Part shown: positions 6,227 to 13,815 of the stretch, in pieces
How the letters are laid out: the number at the start of each line of letters is the position of its first letter
How positions within the stretch are numbered: position 1 is the stretch's first letter
Assembly (NCBI GenBank): GCA_002412775.1
Contig: DHVT01000021.1
Coordinates: forward strand, 1-23,506
Reading direction: 5' to 3'
DNA from: Firmicutes bacterium UBA5201
Lineage (GTDB): Bacteria; Bacillota; Clostridia; Peptostreptococcales; Acidaminobacteraceae
DNA length: 23,506 nucleotides
Notes under the pieces: model-generated
Told to the model about the DNA's origin: nothing
The model's database searches: none
The model's input: the letters and a program-made list of their open reading frames with translations, nothing else
Made by a program: the position numbers and the translations under genes

Positions 6227-7732
6227 TTATTCTTCTTCAGCATCCCAAGCCTTTGATCTCAACACAGCTTTTTGCCATCCTCTGTATTTTTTATTGCGTT
6301 TTTCTTCTCCAAAGGTCGGCTCGAACGTTCTTTCAATTGCAAATTGCTTCTTTAAAACCTCTTTGTTCTCCCAAAATCCAACTGCAAGACCCGCTAAAAA
6401 TGCCGCTCCAAGTGCGGTGGTTTCCGTTACTTTGGGTCTCACCACCTCTGTACCGAGCAGATCCGCTTGAAATTGCATCAGGAAATTATTGACTGTGGCT
6501 CCACCGTCCACTTTGAGCCTGCGGAGTTTTAATCCGGAATCTTCCTGCATAGCTTCCAAAACATCTCGTGTCTGGTATGCCAGAGATTCGAGTGTCGCTC
6601 TGATGATATGGTTTTTGTTCGTTCCCCTGGTCATTCCAACGATGGCACCTCTTGCATACATGTCCCAGTAAGGCGCTCCAAGTCCTGCAAACGCCGGAAC
6701 AAAGTATACTCCACCTGTATCATCCACTTTGGAAGCGAAATATTCGCTGTCCTCAGCTTTTCCAATCAGCATCAATTCATCACGAAGCCATTGAATAGCG
6801 GCTCCAGCTATAAAAATCGATCCTTCCAGAGCATATTCCACTTTGCCATCCAATCCCCATGCTATGGTTGTCAGCAGTCCATTTTTGGATGGCACACGTT
6901 TTTCACCTGTGTTCATGAGCATGAAGCATCCCGTGCCATAAGTGTTTTTGGCCGATCCAGGTAAAAAGCAGGTCTGTCCAAACAATGCCGCCTGTTGGTC
7001 TCCCGCACATCCCGAAATCGGAATTTGAGAGCCGCCAAACGTTTGTGGATCGGTCTCACCATATATTTCAGATGATGGTCTGACATCAGGGAGCATGGCT
7101 TTAGGTATATCCAACCACTCCAAAATTTGATCATCCCAAGTCAAAGTATCTATATTGAACATCATTGTTCTTGAGGCGTTTGAGTAATCGGTGACATGAA
7201 CTTTGCCTCTTGTCAGGTTCCAAATGAGCCAAGAATCTATATTCCCAAAGAGCAACTTGCCTGATCGGGCCTTTTCTCTCGCACCATGCACATGATCCAA
7301 TATCCATTTGATTTTGGTTGCTGAGAAATAAGCATCCACAACCAGTCCGGTAGCTTCTTTAATATATTCGGCATATCCTTTTTCGATGAGATCGTCACAA
7401 ATTCCAGCAGTTCTCCTACATTGCCATACGATGGCATTGTAAATCGGTTTTCCCGTCTCACGGTCCCAAATGACTGTGGTCTCTCTTTGGTTGGTGATTC
7501 CTATCGCAGCGATTTCTTCCGTTTTGATGCCTGCTGATTCTATGACCTCACGTGCGACACCGGATTGTGATCCCCAGATTTCCATTGGATCATGTTCCAC
7601 CCACCCTGATTTGGGATAGATCTGAGTGAATTCCTTTTGGGCAGATTTGACAATTTCTCCCGCAACATCAAACAATATCGCTCTCGAGCTGGTCGTTCCC
7701 TGATCCAGTGACAAAATGTATTTTTTCTCCAT
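6227..7732 (-). CDS. glpK: Glycerol kinase
   Basis: GlpK phosphorylates glycerol with ATP to sn-glycerol-3-phosphate in the cytoplasm. The 501-residue protein is full length for this FGGY-family kinase. It begins with SLDQGTTSSRAILFD (phosphate-binding region), has GITNQRETTVIWD, the GAGDQQAALFGQ-like segment at about 242-252 (here GCAGDQQ), KNTYGTGCF, YALEGSIFIAGAAIQWLRD, and the C-terminal VDGGATVNNFLMQFQAD. GGAGG lies 7 bases before ATG at 7732. No glpF, glpD or glpO is adjacent, so it is a single-gene unit here. The segment where Bacillus and Enterococcus enzymes carry the HPr-phosphorylated histidine (about 230) reads TDPQTFGG, without His, which suggests that PTS control is absent. Confidence 0.97.
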   Translation of the reverse strand: MEKKYILSLDQGTTSSRAILFDVAGEIVKSAQKEFTQIYPKSGWVEHDPMEIWGSQSGVAREVIESAGIKTEEIAAIGITNQRETTVIWDRETGKPIYNAIVWQCRRTAGICDDLIEKGYAEYIKEATGLVVDAYFSATKIKWILDHVHGAREKARSGKLLFGNIDSWLIWNLTRGKVHVTDYSNASRTMMFNIDTLTWDDQILEWLDIPKAMLPDVRPSSEIYGETDPQTFGGSQIPISGCAGDQQAALFGQTCFLPGSAKNTYGTGCFMLMNTGEKRVPSKNGLLTTIAWGLDGKVEYALEGSIFIAGAAIQWLRDELMLIGKAEDSEYFASKVDDTGGVYFVPAFAGLGAPYWDMYARGAIVGMTRGTNKNHIIRATLESLAYQTRDVLEAMQEDSGLKLRRLKVDGGATVNNFLMQFQADLLGTEVVRPKVTETTALGAAFLAGLAVGFWENKEVLKKQFAIERTFEPTFGEEKRNKKYRGWQKAVLRSKAWDAEEE

Positions 7733-7794
7733 AGCAAGTCCTCCATTTCAAATCTTAACAATATATTATCATATCACCCATGCAAACAAAACAA

Positions 7795-7814
7795 AAACTC
7801 CCCTAAGGGAGTTT
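7795..7814 (-). terminator. Intrinsic terminator of the HD-GYP gene
   Basis: AAACTCCC (7795-7802) pairs perfectly with GGGAGTTT (7807-7814) over a 4-base loop. On the minus strand it is followed by TTTGTTTTG. The stop codon of the HD-GYP gene lies within the hairpin. It lies between that gene and glpK, so the two genes are separate units. Confidence 0.8.
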
Positions 7815-8891
7815 GGCCAACACTTTTTTTATGAATAAAGTTAGATCCTTCATCAAATCTATAATCATATCATCTTCATTCATTTTGGATTCACTGATGA
7901 TTCTAACCACAGGACGTGTTGGAGAGTTCGGATTGTTGATCACCACTATTCCGAATTCTCCATTGCTGAGTTCAATCAATGTTCCGGGAGGATATATGTC
8001 TACAACTTGCATGAGCGTATGAAAAACGTCTGAATCAAGTTTGACCGGTGTTGCCGATCGTAAAATCTCGAGCGCAGTATCCACTGAAATACGGGTATTG
8101 TAGTTTCTGTCTGAAACGATGGCACTGAAAATATCACAAACAGTCACAATTCTTACCAACATTGGAATCTGATCTCCGGTAAAACCGTTTGGATATCCGC
8201 TTCCATCAAGCTTCTCATGATGTAACAACACAATTTGTCTTGATAAGGATGAGAGCCCCACCAATTCTTTCAAAATGTTATAGCTGTACTGGACATGATA
8301 CTTCATTTCTTCGAACTCTTCAGGCTCAAGTTTCCCCTTCTTGTTCAAAATTTCCTGAGGAACCCTTGTTTTACCCACATCTGCGAGTACAGCCCCCATT
8401 CCAAGTTTCAGCAATCTTTCTCGATCAAGACCCATTTTCTTTCCAATCAGAAGTGACAAAATCATCACTTCCACGGCATGGTTGTAATGATACATTTCCG
8501 CACCCATCAATTCAGTGCTGTAATATTTCTGGTTGTTTTTGCTGTATATTTCTGTGATGATATCATCAATCAACGCTTTGAGTTCTCTGATGCTGTCCTC
8601 CCGAACTTGTTCAGTCGGCGCGTTGTCCTTTTGCATCTGGGAGTCATATATGTTTTTCATAAATACAATGGTTTGCAATTTGAGCTCATCGGAAATCATA
8701 GGTTCCAGAACAATGCCTTTTGAGATTTCATCCTCAATGTACAGATGCCTTATATCCACTTGCATCAGCTTACCGATCAGGTTCTCAGTAAGTGTGGCAC
8801 CACTATTGATCAATAGCGACAATTTCGAATCGTAAACCGGTTTTGCAATTTTACTGCCTTGCGGCACTTCAGCGATATTTACCAATCTCAT
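7803..8891 (-). CDS. HD-GYP domain protein with altered HD dyad
   Basis: HD-GYP proteins hydrolyse c-di-GMP using a di- or tri-metal centre. This 362-residue protein has an N-terminal region (1-60: MRLVNIAEVPQGSKIAKPVY...) typical of Clostridial HD-GYP proteins, a linker, and an HD-GYP domain at about 130-290. Visible motifs are His138 (HNHAV), KGKLEPEEFEEMKYH (His199), HHEKLDGSGYP (224-234) with an intact GYP, and DIFSAIVSDRNY. The HD motif that should read LHDxGK reads LADVGK, with Ala170 replacing the metal-binding His; Asp171 is kept. Activity may therefore be reduced or lost, leaving a binding or signalling role. It has its own promoter and terminator. The start is supported by GAGGTG upstream of ATG 8891. 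Confidence 0.9.
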   Translation of the reverse strand: MRLVNIAEVPQGSKIAKPVYDSKLSLLINSGATLTENLIGKLMQVDIRHLYIEDEISKGIVLEPMISDELKLQTIVFMKNIYDSQMQKDNAPTEQVREDSIRELKALIDDIITEIYSKNNQKYYSTELMGAEMYHYNHAVEVMILSLLIGKKMGLDRERLLKLGMGAVLADVGKTRVPQEILNKKGKLEPEEFEEMKYHVQYSYNILKELVGLSSLSRQIVLLHHEKLDGSGYPNGFTGDQIPMLVRIVTVCDIFSAIVSDRNYNTRISVDTALEILRSATPVKLDSDVFHTLMQVVDIYPPGTLIELSNGEFGIVVINNPNSPTRPVVRIISESKMNEDDMIIDLMKDLTLFIKKVLAKLP

Positions 8892-8911
8892 ATTTCACAC
8901 CTCACTTTATT

Positions 8912-8940
8912 AGTATACCCATCCATTCATGATCCAACAA
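8912..8940 (-). promoter_or_regulatory. Promoter of the HD-GYP gene
   Basis: On the minus strand TTGTTG (8940-8935) and TATACT (8917-8912) are 17 bases apart, 20 bases before the start codon at 8891. The short leader leaves room only for the ribosome binding site. Confidence 0.6.
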
Positions 8941-8963
8941 AAAAACTGGTCCGTTTTTTTGTT
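8936..8963. repeat. 11-bp perfect inverted repeat between divergent genes
   Basis: AACAAAAAAAC (8936-8946) and GTTTTTTTGTT (8953-8963) surround TGGTCC. The repeat overlaps the -35 box of the HD-GYP promoter and lies just upstream of the likely mnmH -10 box. It could be a binding site serving both genes or simply A/T tracts. Confidence 0.5.
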
Positions 8964-8966
8964 TTA

Positions 8967-8975
8967 TGTTATGAT
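8967..8975 (+). promoter_or_regulatory. Possible extended -10 promoter for mnmH
   Basis: TG-T-TATGAT (8967-8975) is an extended -10 element 33 bases before the mnmH start. No good -35 is visible (TGGTCC at 17 bases spacing), so support is modest. Confidence 0.35.
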
Positions 8976-9007
8976 GTCAATGACACAAATTTGGAAAGGA
9001 TTATTTT

Positions 9008-10108
9008 ATGTATAAAGCAATTCCCTACGATTACAAGGATAGTAATAGATTATATATTGATGTCAGAAGTGAATCGGAGTACGACAAAGGTCATATCATT
9101 GGTGCGATCAACCTACCGATCCTGAATGATATCGAGCGTCATGAAGTCGGCTGGATCTACAAAAACGCCTCTGTGGAGGAAGCTAAGAGAGTCGGGCTTC
9201 AGCACGGATCTGCGAAACTTCTGGTTTTTTTTGAAACGGTTGAACAATTGAGAAAAGACCATCCCGACAAAAAGATCGTGTTCTACTGCGCAAGAGGTGG
9301 TTACAGAAGCAGATCCATCGCTCTTTTGATGCGAAGTATCGACATGCCCGTCTATTGGTTGCAGGGCGGCTATAAAAGTTATCGCCAGGAAGTGCTGAGC
9401 GCTCTACAAAACTCTGAGAAATTGCCCACATTCATCGTCGTCAACGGTCTGTCCGGGGTCGGCAAGACCCATATCCTCATGGAACTCAAAAAATTGGGAC
9501 ATCCCGTTCTGGATTTGGAGGGTGCGGCCAACCACAAAGGCTCCCACCTTGGTGCGATAGGAACCACAGGCATACAAAGTGTCCAAAGTTTTGAAAACGA
9601 AATTTTTCACCAACTGTGTCAAGTGGATCGTTTCTATTGTTTTGTGGAGTCTGAAAGCAAACGCATAGGCCACGTTTTTGTCCCTAATGCGATCTTCGAC
9701 AAATTGCAAGGAGGCATCTACATTAAAGTATCTGCCTCCCTGGATTTCAGAATTAAAGGTTTGATTGAAGACTATGTGAGCGCTCCGGATTTTCAACATT
9801 CATTCGAAGCCGCCCTCGATAAAATAAAGCCTTACATCACCAAAGAATTGTTCGCAGAACTGTCGGAACATTTCAAGCTGGGTGATTATGAGAATCTCAC
9901 AAAAAAACTGCTCGAAAACCATTACGATCCGATTTATTTCAAAAGCATTGACTCACATCAACACAAGTCGGAATTCACGTGCATCGATTATGCAACCTGT
10001 GCGAATGAAATCGGTGAATGGATCAATCGTTCAATTCTTTCTCGATCAATTGAACCAGCTCCTCAGCATACCGATCAAGAACACTTTGATCCGAACCCTC
10101 AATCATGA
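9008..10108 (+). CDS. mnmH: tRNA 2-selenouridine synthase
   Basis: MnmH (SelU/YbbB) replaces sulfur with selenium at the wobble 2-thiouridine of certain tRNAs, using selenophosphate, through a geranylated intermediate. The 366-residue protein has the family layout. An N-terminal rhodanese domain carries YIDVRSESEYDKGHIIGAINLPIL and catalytic Cys94 in CARGGYRS. A P-loop domain follows with GLSGVGKT (147-154) and LEGAANHKGSHLGAIG downstream. GGAAAGGA precedes ATG 9008. Presence implies the cell makes selenophosphate, so selD should be elsewhere. The gene runs against the surrounding minus-strand genes, and its last 86 bases overlap the 3' end of glmM on the other strand. Confidence 0.95.
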   Translation: MYKAIPYDYKDSNRLYIDVRSESEYDKGHIIGAINLPILNDIERHEVGWIYKNASVEEAKRVGLQHGSAKLLVFFETVEQLRKDHPDKKIVFYCARGGYRSRSIALLMRSIDMPVYWLQGGYKSYRQEVLSALQNSEKLPTFIVVNGLSGVGKTHILMELKKLGHPVLDLEGAANHKGSHLGAIGTTGIQSVQSFENEIFHQLCQVDRFYCFVESESKRIGHVFVPNAIFDKLQGGIYIKVSASLDFRIKGLIEDYVSAPDFQHSFEAALDKIKPYITKELFAELSEHFKLGDYENLTKKLLENHYDPIYFKSIDSHQHKSEFTCIDYATCANEIGEWINRSILSRSIEPAPQHTDQEHFDPNPQS

Positions 10109-11372
10109 CACGGACAAGTGGCTCCGTACCTGAAGGTCTTATGAGAACCCTACCGTTGCCATGGAATGCCTTTTCAACTTCATCTATACGATCGGCTACC
10201 GCTTTATTTTCCATGAAGCGGTATTTTTTTGCGTTGCTTACTTTCGCATTTTTCAAGACTTGTGGGTATACTGTCATGATATTCGCGAGTTCGGAAAGCG
10301 GCTTTCCAGTTTCCTTCATGACTTTCAAGAGTTGGACTGCAGTCAAAAGGCCATCGCCAGTGGTGTTATGCTCCAGGAAAATGATGTGACCAGATTGCTC
10401 TCCACCCAAGACATACCCGTTTTCTAGCATGGCTTCAAGCACATAACGGTCGCCAACTTTGGTTTTCAATGTTTTCATATCGTGTTCTTTGACAGCGACA
10501 TCAAAGCCCAAGTTGCTCATCACTGTTGTCACTATTGTGTTTTCTTTCAGCAATCCTTTTTTGTTCATGTGATTGCCACAAATTGCCATGATTTTATCCC
10601 CATCGACAAATTCGCCATTCTCATCCACCGCGAGAAGTCTGTCCGCATCTCCATCAAATGCCAGTCCGACATCCGCTTTTACCACACTCACGAATTTCTT
10701 CAAATCGTTCATGTGGGTCGACCCACAATTTTCATTGATATTCGTGCCGTCCGGCTCATGATGAATGGAATATACTTTTGCATTCAAATCGTTCAAACAA
10801 ATCGGAGCCACTTCAAATGCCGATCCGTTGGCACAGTCCATTGCAACTTTCAACCCTTCGAAAGTGACACCTTCCAACGTTTTTAGCACATATTCGATGT
10901 AATCGGTCTTCGCATGATCATATGATTTGATATGACCAAGTCCTTCCCCTATAGGCAATTCGATTTCTTTTTTATTTTGAATATTGTTTTCGATTTCATC
11001 CTCAACTTCATCCGGAAGTTTCAGTCCACTACTGTCAAAGAACTTTATACCGTTGAACTCTACGGGGTTGTGTGAAGCGGAAATCATGACCCCCGCATCG
11101 GCTCCCATGGTTCTGACAAGTTTTGCGACAGCGGGCGTTGGGATAACGCCTAAATTTATCACATCACAACCCGTAGACAGAATCCCGGATATCAATGCAT
11201 TCTCAAGCAGATCACCAGAGATTCTGGTATCCTTTCCAACAACGATTTTAGCTTTTTTCTTACCCTTTGTAATGACATGTGCGCCGTATTTACCAAGTGC
11301 CATGGCGAGTTCAATAGTCAATTCTTTGTTCGCAACGCCTCTGACACCGTCAGTTCCAAACATTCTAGACAT
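10023..11372 (-). CDS. glmM: Phosphoglucosamine mutase
   Basis: GlmM converts glucosamine-6-phosphate to glucosamine-1-phosphate on the way to UDP-GlcNAc. The 449-residue protein begins MSRMFGTDGVRGVAN. It has the phosphoserine loop ISASHNP with catalytic Ser100, the metal-binding DGDADR motif, the sugar-binding GGEQSGHI loop and the phosphate-binding RPSGTEPLVRVMIE near the C-terminus. AAGGAG precedes ATG 11372. It starts 10 bases after the stop of the GDT1-family exporter, so the two are co-transcribed and likely coupled. In many Firmicutes glmM directly follows cdaA-cdaR; here it is separated from them by about 9.5 kb. CdaR and GlmM interact with the cyclase in species studied. Confidence 0.98.
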   Translation of the reverse strand: MSRMFGTDGVRGVANKELTIELAMALGKYGAHVITKGKKKAKIVVGKDTRISGDLLENALISGILSTGCDVINLGVIPTPAVAKLVRTMGADAGVMISASHNPVEFNGIKFFDSSGLKLPDEVEDEIENNIQNKKEIELPIGEGLGHIKSYDHAKTDYIEYVLKTLEGVTFEGLKVAMDCANGSAFEVAPICLNDLNAKVYSIHHEPDGTNINENCGSTHMNDLKKFVSVVKADVGLAFDGDADRLLAVDENGEFVDGDKIMAICGNHMNKKGLLKENTIVTTVMSNLGFDVAVKEHDMKTLKTKVGDRYVLEAMLENGYVLGGEQSGHIIFLEHNTTGDGLLTAVQLLKVMKETGKPLSELANIMTVYPQVLKNAKVSNAKKYRFMENKAVADRIDEVEKAFHGNGRVLIRPSGTEPLVRVMIEGSDQSVLDRYAEELVQLIEKELND

Positions 11373-11382
11373 AATTTGCTCC

Positions 11383-12414
11383 TTAGCTGTTTTTTATAAT
11401 ATTAAACAAAGACGAATGGTCTTTATCGATAATCTGATTCAATATCAATTCAATGTTTTTAAGTTCCAGGTTGCTCTCATGCTCTCCCGGATGATCTGCA
11501 AAATACCCGTCCAAAATATCCTTGATCATTATTGCCCTGTTGACATCAAAATGCTTGTTCAGCATCTTGTCGATGTATTCCTGGTCGATCGTTTTGGGAT
11601 CCACTTTTTCTGACAATAGGTTCTTCATATATCCCACAAGGCATTCTGCCTCAGAACACACCTCACATTCTTTGCACAATCCATCCACATTGCTTTTCAA
11701 AGTGGTTCTGAACGCTTTGAGATCACTTGCAGTCTCACGCAGTGCGGAAAGTGAGACCTCGCTAAGCTGACGTCTGAAAATAACGATACGGAATGCCGTC
11801 AGTGCCATTATCACTCCTGTGAGCAACACCACAAAGACCGTGCCCATGCTTTGAACATATTCTGACATGAAAATCTTGCTGAGGCCGAAGATCATGAAAA
11901 TCATGAACGCCATAATCTTTATGATATGTTCCGGAATTCGATCGCCCAGTTTCGCACCGACGAAAATCCCGACAGAACTGACGACAACCATGCCGGATAC
12001 AGTTCCAGCGAGTGTCAGGGCGGGTAATGCCGACTGAGTTGAAAGTGTCAATGCGGTCAATTGTGTCTTATCTCCAAGTTCACCCAGAAAGAAAGCGATC
12101 GCAACTGTGATGATTGCCCCATATTTCTTACCGAATCCCTTATTTTCCTCTTCTTCGGCAATGGAAAGCGACATCAACCCGAAAGCGACAAAAAGCACTC
12201 CTGCCACCAGCTGCAGGCCATCGATCGGAATGATCCGATTGAGCATTGAACCGAGCATTATAGCAATGCCATGATTAAGGAGCGAACCGATCAATACGCC
12301 TACCAAAATATTTCTGACTTTATATTTCGTAGCAAACGCCATCGCCATAATTTGAGTCTTATCGCCCATCTCCGCTATAAATATCAATCCAAAGGCCTGC
12401 AAAAAATCTTTCAT
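11383..12414 (-). CDS. GDT1/TMEM165 (UPF0016) family cation exporter with Cys-rich C-terminal tail
   Basis: Members export Mn2+ or Ca2+ in exchange for protons. The 343-residue protein carries the two signature motifs, EMGDKTQ (15-21) and ELGDKTQ (112-118), each in a hydrophobic half with about three helices. Bacterial members are usually near 190-230 residues. This one has an extra cytoplasmic tail of about 130 residues after Arg214, containing Cys247, Cys250, Cys253 and Cys258 (C-x2-C-x2-C-x4-C). I chose ATG 12414, with GGGAG 5 bases upstream, over an upstream TTG at 12426. It is the promoter-proximal gene of a two-gene unit with glmM. Mn2+ export is the best guess because many cell-wall and phosphosugar enzymes are metal-sensitive, but the sequence does not prove the ion. 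Confidence 0.9.
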   Translation of the reverse strand: MKDFLQAFGLIFIAEMGDKTQIMAMAFATKYKVRNILVGVLIGSLLNHGIAIMLGSMLNRIIPIDGLQLVAGVLFVAFGLMSLSIAEEEENKGFGKKYGAIITVAIAFFLGELGDKTQLTALTLSTQSALPALTLAGTVSGMVVVSSVGIFVGAKLGDRIPEHIIKIMAFMIFMIFGLSKIFMSEYVQSMGTVFVVLLTGVIMALTAFRIVIFRRQLSEVSLSALRETASDLKAFRTTLKSNVDGLCKECEVCSEAECLVGYMKNLLSEKVDPKTIDQEYIDKMLNKHFDVNRAIMIKDILDGYFADHPGEHESNLELKNIELILNQIIDKDHSSLFNIIKNS

Positions 12415-12470
12415 ATATACTCCCAATTTTTATTTCGTTCTAATTATCTCATACATTGTATACAAAATAA

Positions 12471-12513
12471 AGACCCAAAAGGTCAGCAGTTCATGCTGAC
12501 GTCTCTTGGGTCT
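12471..12513 (-). terminator. Intrinsic terminator of the 2-oxoacid oxidoreductase operon
   Basis: The outer arms AGACCCAA (12471-12478) and TTGGGTCT (12506-12513) and inner arms GTCAGCA (12482-12488) and TGCTGAC (12494-12500) form a two-part hairpin. It starts 7 bases after the gamma-subunit stop, and the minus-strand tail is TTTATTTTG. Confidence 0.85.
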
Positions 12514-12519
12514 ATTTAT

Positions 12520-13068
12520 CTATTGAGCTTTAATGGATTCAGCACCTTTTGCAAGGGCATCTTCATTGATCTTCATCAAATGCGCTTTGGATTCTCCGAA
12601 TATTTTCTTGAGAGCTGTCATGACCGATTCAACAGAAACGACTTTTGTGAGCTCAAGATAAGCTCCAAGCATGATCATATTGGCAACTCTTGCATTTCCA
12701 AGTTCCACTGCGATATCATTCGCTGGAACATAATAAGCTTTTAGATCGTCACGCTTTGTTTTTCTTTCAATCAACGAGCTGTTGATGATGATGTTTCCAC
12801 CTGTTGCAACATCTACCTCAAACTTGTCAAGCGAAGGTAAATTCATGACAATAGCTGTAGTCGCATCATCTGTGATGACTGGTGAGCCAATTGGTTTTGC
12901 AGATACCATGACGCTGCAGTTTGCTGTTCCGCCACGCATTTCAGGTCCATAAGAAGGCAACCACGATACTTCTTTGCCTTCAAGCATTCCGGCATAAGAG
13001 ATCAATTGACCCATAAGCATAACACCTTGGCCTCCGAATCCCGCACAAATAATTTTCTCATTCAACAT
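12520..13068 (-). CDS. 2-oxoacid:ferredoxin oxidoreductase, gamma subunit
   Basis: This 182-residue subunit has the family start NEKIICAGFGGQGVMLMGQL (glycine-rich GFGGQGV, 10-16) and PSYGPEMRGGTANCSV, both typical of gamma subunits of the KOR/VOR group. It is the last gene of the operon. Its ATG follows the stop of the beta gene without a gap (TAG-ATG), so translation is coupled. With alpha, beta and ferredoxin subunits it forms the heterotetrameric enzyme that oxidatively decarboxylates a 2-oxoacid with CoA and ferredoxin. The symbol varies among species (vorC, korC, vorG), so none is given. Confidence 0.93.
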   Translation of the reverse strand: MLNEKIICAGFGGQGVMLMGQLISYAGMLEGKEVSWLPSYGPEMRGGTANCSVMVSAKPIGSPVITDDATTAIVMNLPSLDKFEVDVATGGNIIINSSLIERKTKRDDLKAYYVPANDIAVELGNARVANMIMLGAYLELTKVVSVESVMTALKKIFGESKAHLMKINEDALAKGAESIKAQ

Positions 13069-13815
13069 CTATTTTACCCCCTCTGGTCTTCTTAAGTTTC
13101 CTAGTGGATAGTAAGGAATCAAGTTGTCCTGAAGCCACTTCAAAGAATCAATAGGCGTCATACCCCAGTTGGTCGGGCAAGTTGAGAGCACTTCAACAAT
13201 AGAGAAGCCTTTGCGATCGATCTGACACTGGAAAGCTTCCTTGATCGCTTTTTTCGCTTTTCTGATGTTTGCTGGAGAATCCACTGATACACGTTCAACA
13301 AATGCAGCGCCATCAATGGTCGCAAGCATTTCAGACACTCTTAGCGGCATTCCTGAATGTTCAACAGTTCTGCCGAGTGGAGCTGTAGTGGCACGTTGTC
13401 CGATCAAAGTGGTCGGAGCCATTTGTCCGCCTGTCATACCATAAATTGCGTTATTGACAAATATTGTAGTGATTTTTTCACCTCTATGAGCCACATGCAC
13501 GATTTCTGCGGTACCTATGGACGCAAGGTCACCATCGCCCTGATAAGAGAATACAACCTTATCCGGGTGAACTCTTTTGATTCCTGTTGCAACTGCAGGT
13601 GCTCTACCATGAGATGCTTCATGCATGTCACAGTTGAAGTAGTCATATGCAAGAACTGAACAACCAACCGGTGCGACACCAATTGTTTCTCCGAGCACAT
13701 CGAGTTCCTCCAGTACTTCTGCAACCAATCTGTGGATGATCCCGTGCGTACATCCTGGACAATAATGGGTCTCTTTATCAGTCAAACCTTTTGTTTTTTG
13801 AAATACAACTGCCAT
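13069..13815 (-). CDS. 2-oxoacid:ferredoxin oxidoreductase, beta subunit (thiamine pyrophosphate-binding)
   Basis: The 248-residue protein binds TPP. It has CPGC at 19-22, the GDGDLASIG...NN motif (93-122, the usual GDG-x about 25-NN Mg/TPP signature), and IYGMTGGQMAPTT. I chose ATG 13815 because GGAGGTG lies 8 bases upstream and MAVVFQKTKG is a normal beta-subunit start; a longer frame to 13911 only reads into the alpha gene. The start overlaps the alpha stop by one base (TAATG). A short beta subunit with separate alpha, gamma and ferredoxin genes is the KOR/VOR arrangement, rather than pyruvate oxidoreductase, which in Clostridia is usually one long fused chain. Confidence 0.95.
   Translation of the reverse strand: MAVVFQKTKGLTDKETHYCPGCTHGIIHRLVAEVLEELDVLGETIGVAPVGCSVLAYDYFNCDMHEASHGRAPAVATGIKRVHPDKVVFSYQGDGDLASIGTAEIVHVAHRGEKITTIFVNNAIYGMTGGQMAPTTLIGQRATTAPLGRTVEHSGMPLRVSEMLATIDGAAFVERVSVDSPANIRKAKKAIKEAFQCQIDRKGFSIVEVLSTCPTNWGMTPIDSLKWLQDNLIPYYPLGNLRRPEGVK

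Noticed and set aside
5890..6492. 200-residue plus-strand open frame
   Set aside because: It lies antisense to the glmS ribozyme and the end of glpK, has no ribosome binding site and reads as low-complexity noise.
8946..8962. TGGTCCG-like sequence as a sigma-54 promoter for mnmH
   Set aside because: The required GC at the -12 position is absent; the bases there are TG.
8936..8963. Inverted repeat as a terminator
   Set aside because: It lies between divergent genes, so no transcript ends there; a regulatory or structural role is more plausible.
10482..10886. 134-residue plus-strand frame inside glmM
   Set aside because: Fully antisense to a clearly identified gene with no translation signals.
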